35,279 bases of DNA from an uncultured Clostridium sp. (GTDB lineage Bacteria; Bacillota; Clostridia; TANB77; CAG-508), in assembly GCA_958413095.1 (NCBI GenBank), contig CATYUF010000011.1:1-35279 (forward strand), read 5' to 3'. Positions 35,195-35,279 of the stretch are shown piece by piece. The translations under genes and the position numbers were made by a program. The notes beneath the pieces are model-generated. The model ran no database searches and was not told the DNA's origin. It saw nothing but the letters and a program-made list of their open reading frames with translations. Position 1 is the first letter of the stretch. Each line of letters opens with the position of its first letter.

Positions 35195-35220
35195 ACTAAA
35201 ATCATGACTCCCAAATCACT

Positions 35221-35279
35221 CTATATTACATATTTCTTAATTAAGAATACTCCTCCTGCTATTGTTACTAAGACTACTA
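35221..35279 (-). CDS. 3' end of a second surface-protein gene (partial)
   Basis: The last 19 codons before the window edge end VTIAGGVFLIKKYVI and a TAG stop. From 35227 to the edge the DNA is identical to the 3' end of the first surface-protein gene, and only a codon-level change precedes the stop. This is a tandem paralogue that continues beyond the window. Confidence 0.88.
   Translation of the reverse strand, partial: VVLVTIAGGVFLIKKYVI

Noticed and set aside
1..35279. tRNA, rRNA or CRISPR array
   Set aside because: No cloverleaf, rRNA-like GC-rich block or regularly spaced repeats were seen on either strand.

Overview
The window is very AT-rich, with AGGAGG-type ribosome binding sites and a gene set (ClpE-type unfoldase, CwlD cortex amidase, BofC-like protein, PadR/FtsW pair, thioester/DUF11 surface proteins) that points to a spore-forming or formerly spore-forming low-GC Firmicute, probably a gut-type Clostridia member. 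Nothing in the window fixes the genus.

Layout. 1-5 kb: a DUF4163/DUF3298 membrane protein (-), then clpE and pgsA (+), then a BofC-C-like membrane protein (-). 5-10 kb: comEC (-, damaged at both ends), an SH3/NlpC-P60 cell-wall hydrolase, an XRE regulator and the 3' part of cwlD. 10.23-20.43 kb: a mobile element of about 10.2 kb that splits cwlD. 20.4-25 kb: the 5' part of cwlD, a toxin-antitoxin locus with a dead toxin, a NUDIX-GNAT fusion and an ECF sigma/DUF4179 anti-sigma pair. 25-30.7 kb: a FlaR-type P-loop kinase, a PadR/FtsW-like operon under a 17-bp-arm palindrome, a receiver-GGDEF protein, a CmpB-like membrane protein and an Ig-like anchored protein. 30.9-35.3 kb: a 1.26-kaa thioester/DUF11 surface protein and the 3' tip of a second, nearly identical paralogue.

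Main observation. cwlD is cut inside its catalytic motif by an element carrying two large serine recombinases. An 11-bp identical core (10229-10239 and 20418-20428) flanks the element, and both cwlD halves are in the same frame across it. Precise recombination would rebuild one reading frame of about 239 codons, the normal CwlD length. The joined ends would form an attP-like site with symmetric 10-bp inverted arms and a central GA dinucleotide, as in TnpX/TndX systems. This is the architecture of skin-like elements that are excised from sporulation genes in the mother cell. Whether this one is developmentally excised or is simply an inactivating insertion cannot be read from one sequence.

Element cargo. 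Behind a good sigma-A promoter and next to a divergent XRE regulator lies a tightly packed five-gene operon: B12-binding radical SAM enzyme, stand-alone asparagine-synthase-type ATPase with a frameshifted zinc ribbon, NUDIX, HAD nucleotidase-like protein and adenylate-kinase-like protein. It looks like a small nucleotide- or peptide-modifying pathway that I cannot match to a named system. The element also holds a 58-residue protein, a possible structured RNA before the recombinases, and several decayed genes.

Caveat: at least seven genes carry single indels or stops, some in short homopolymers. Real decay and sequencing error cannot be separated here.
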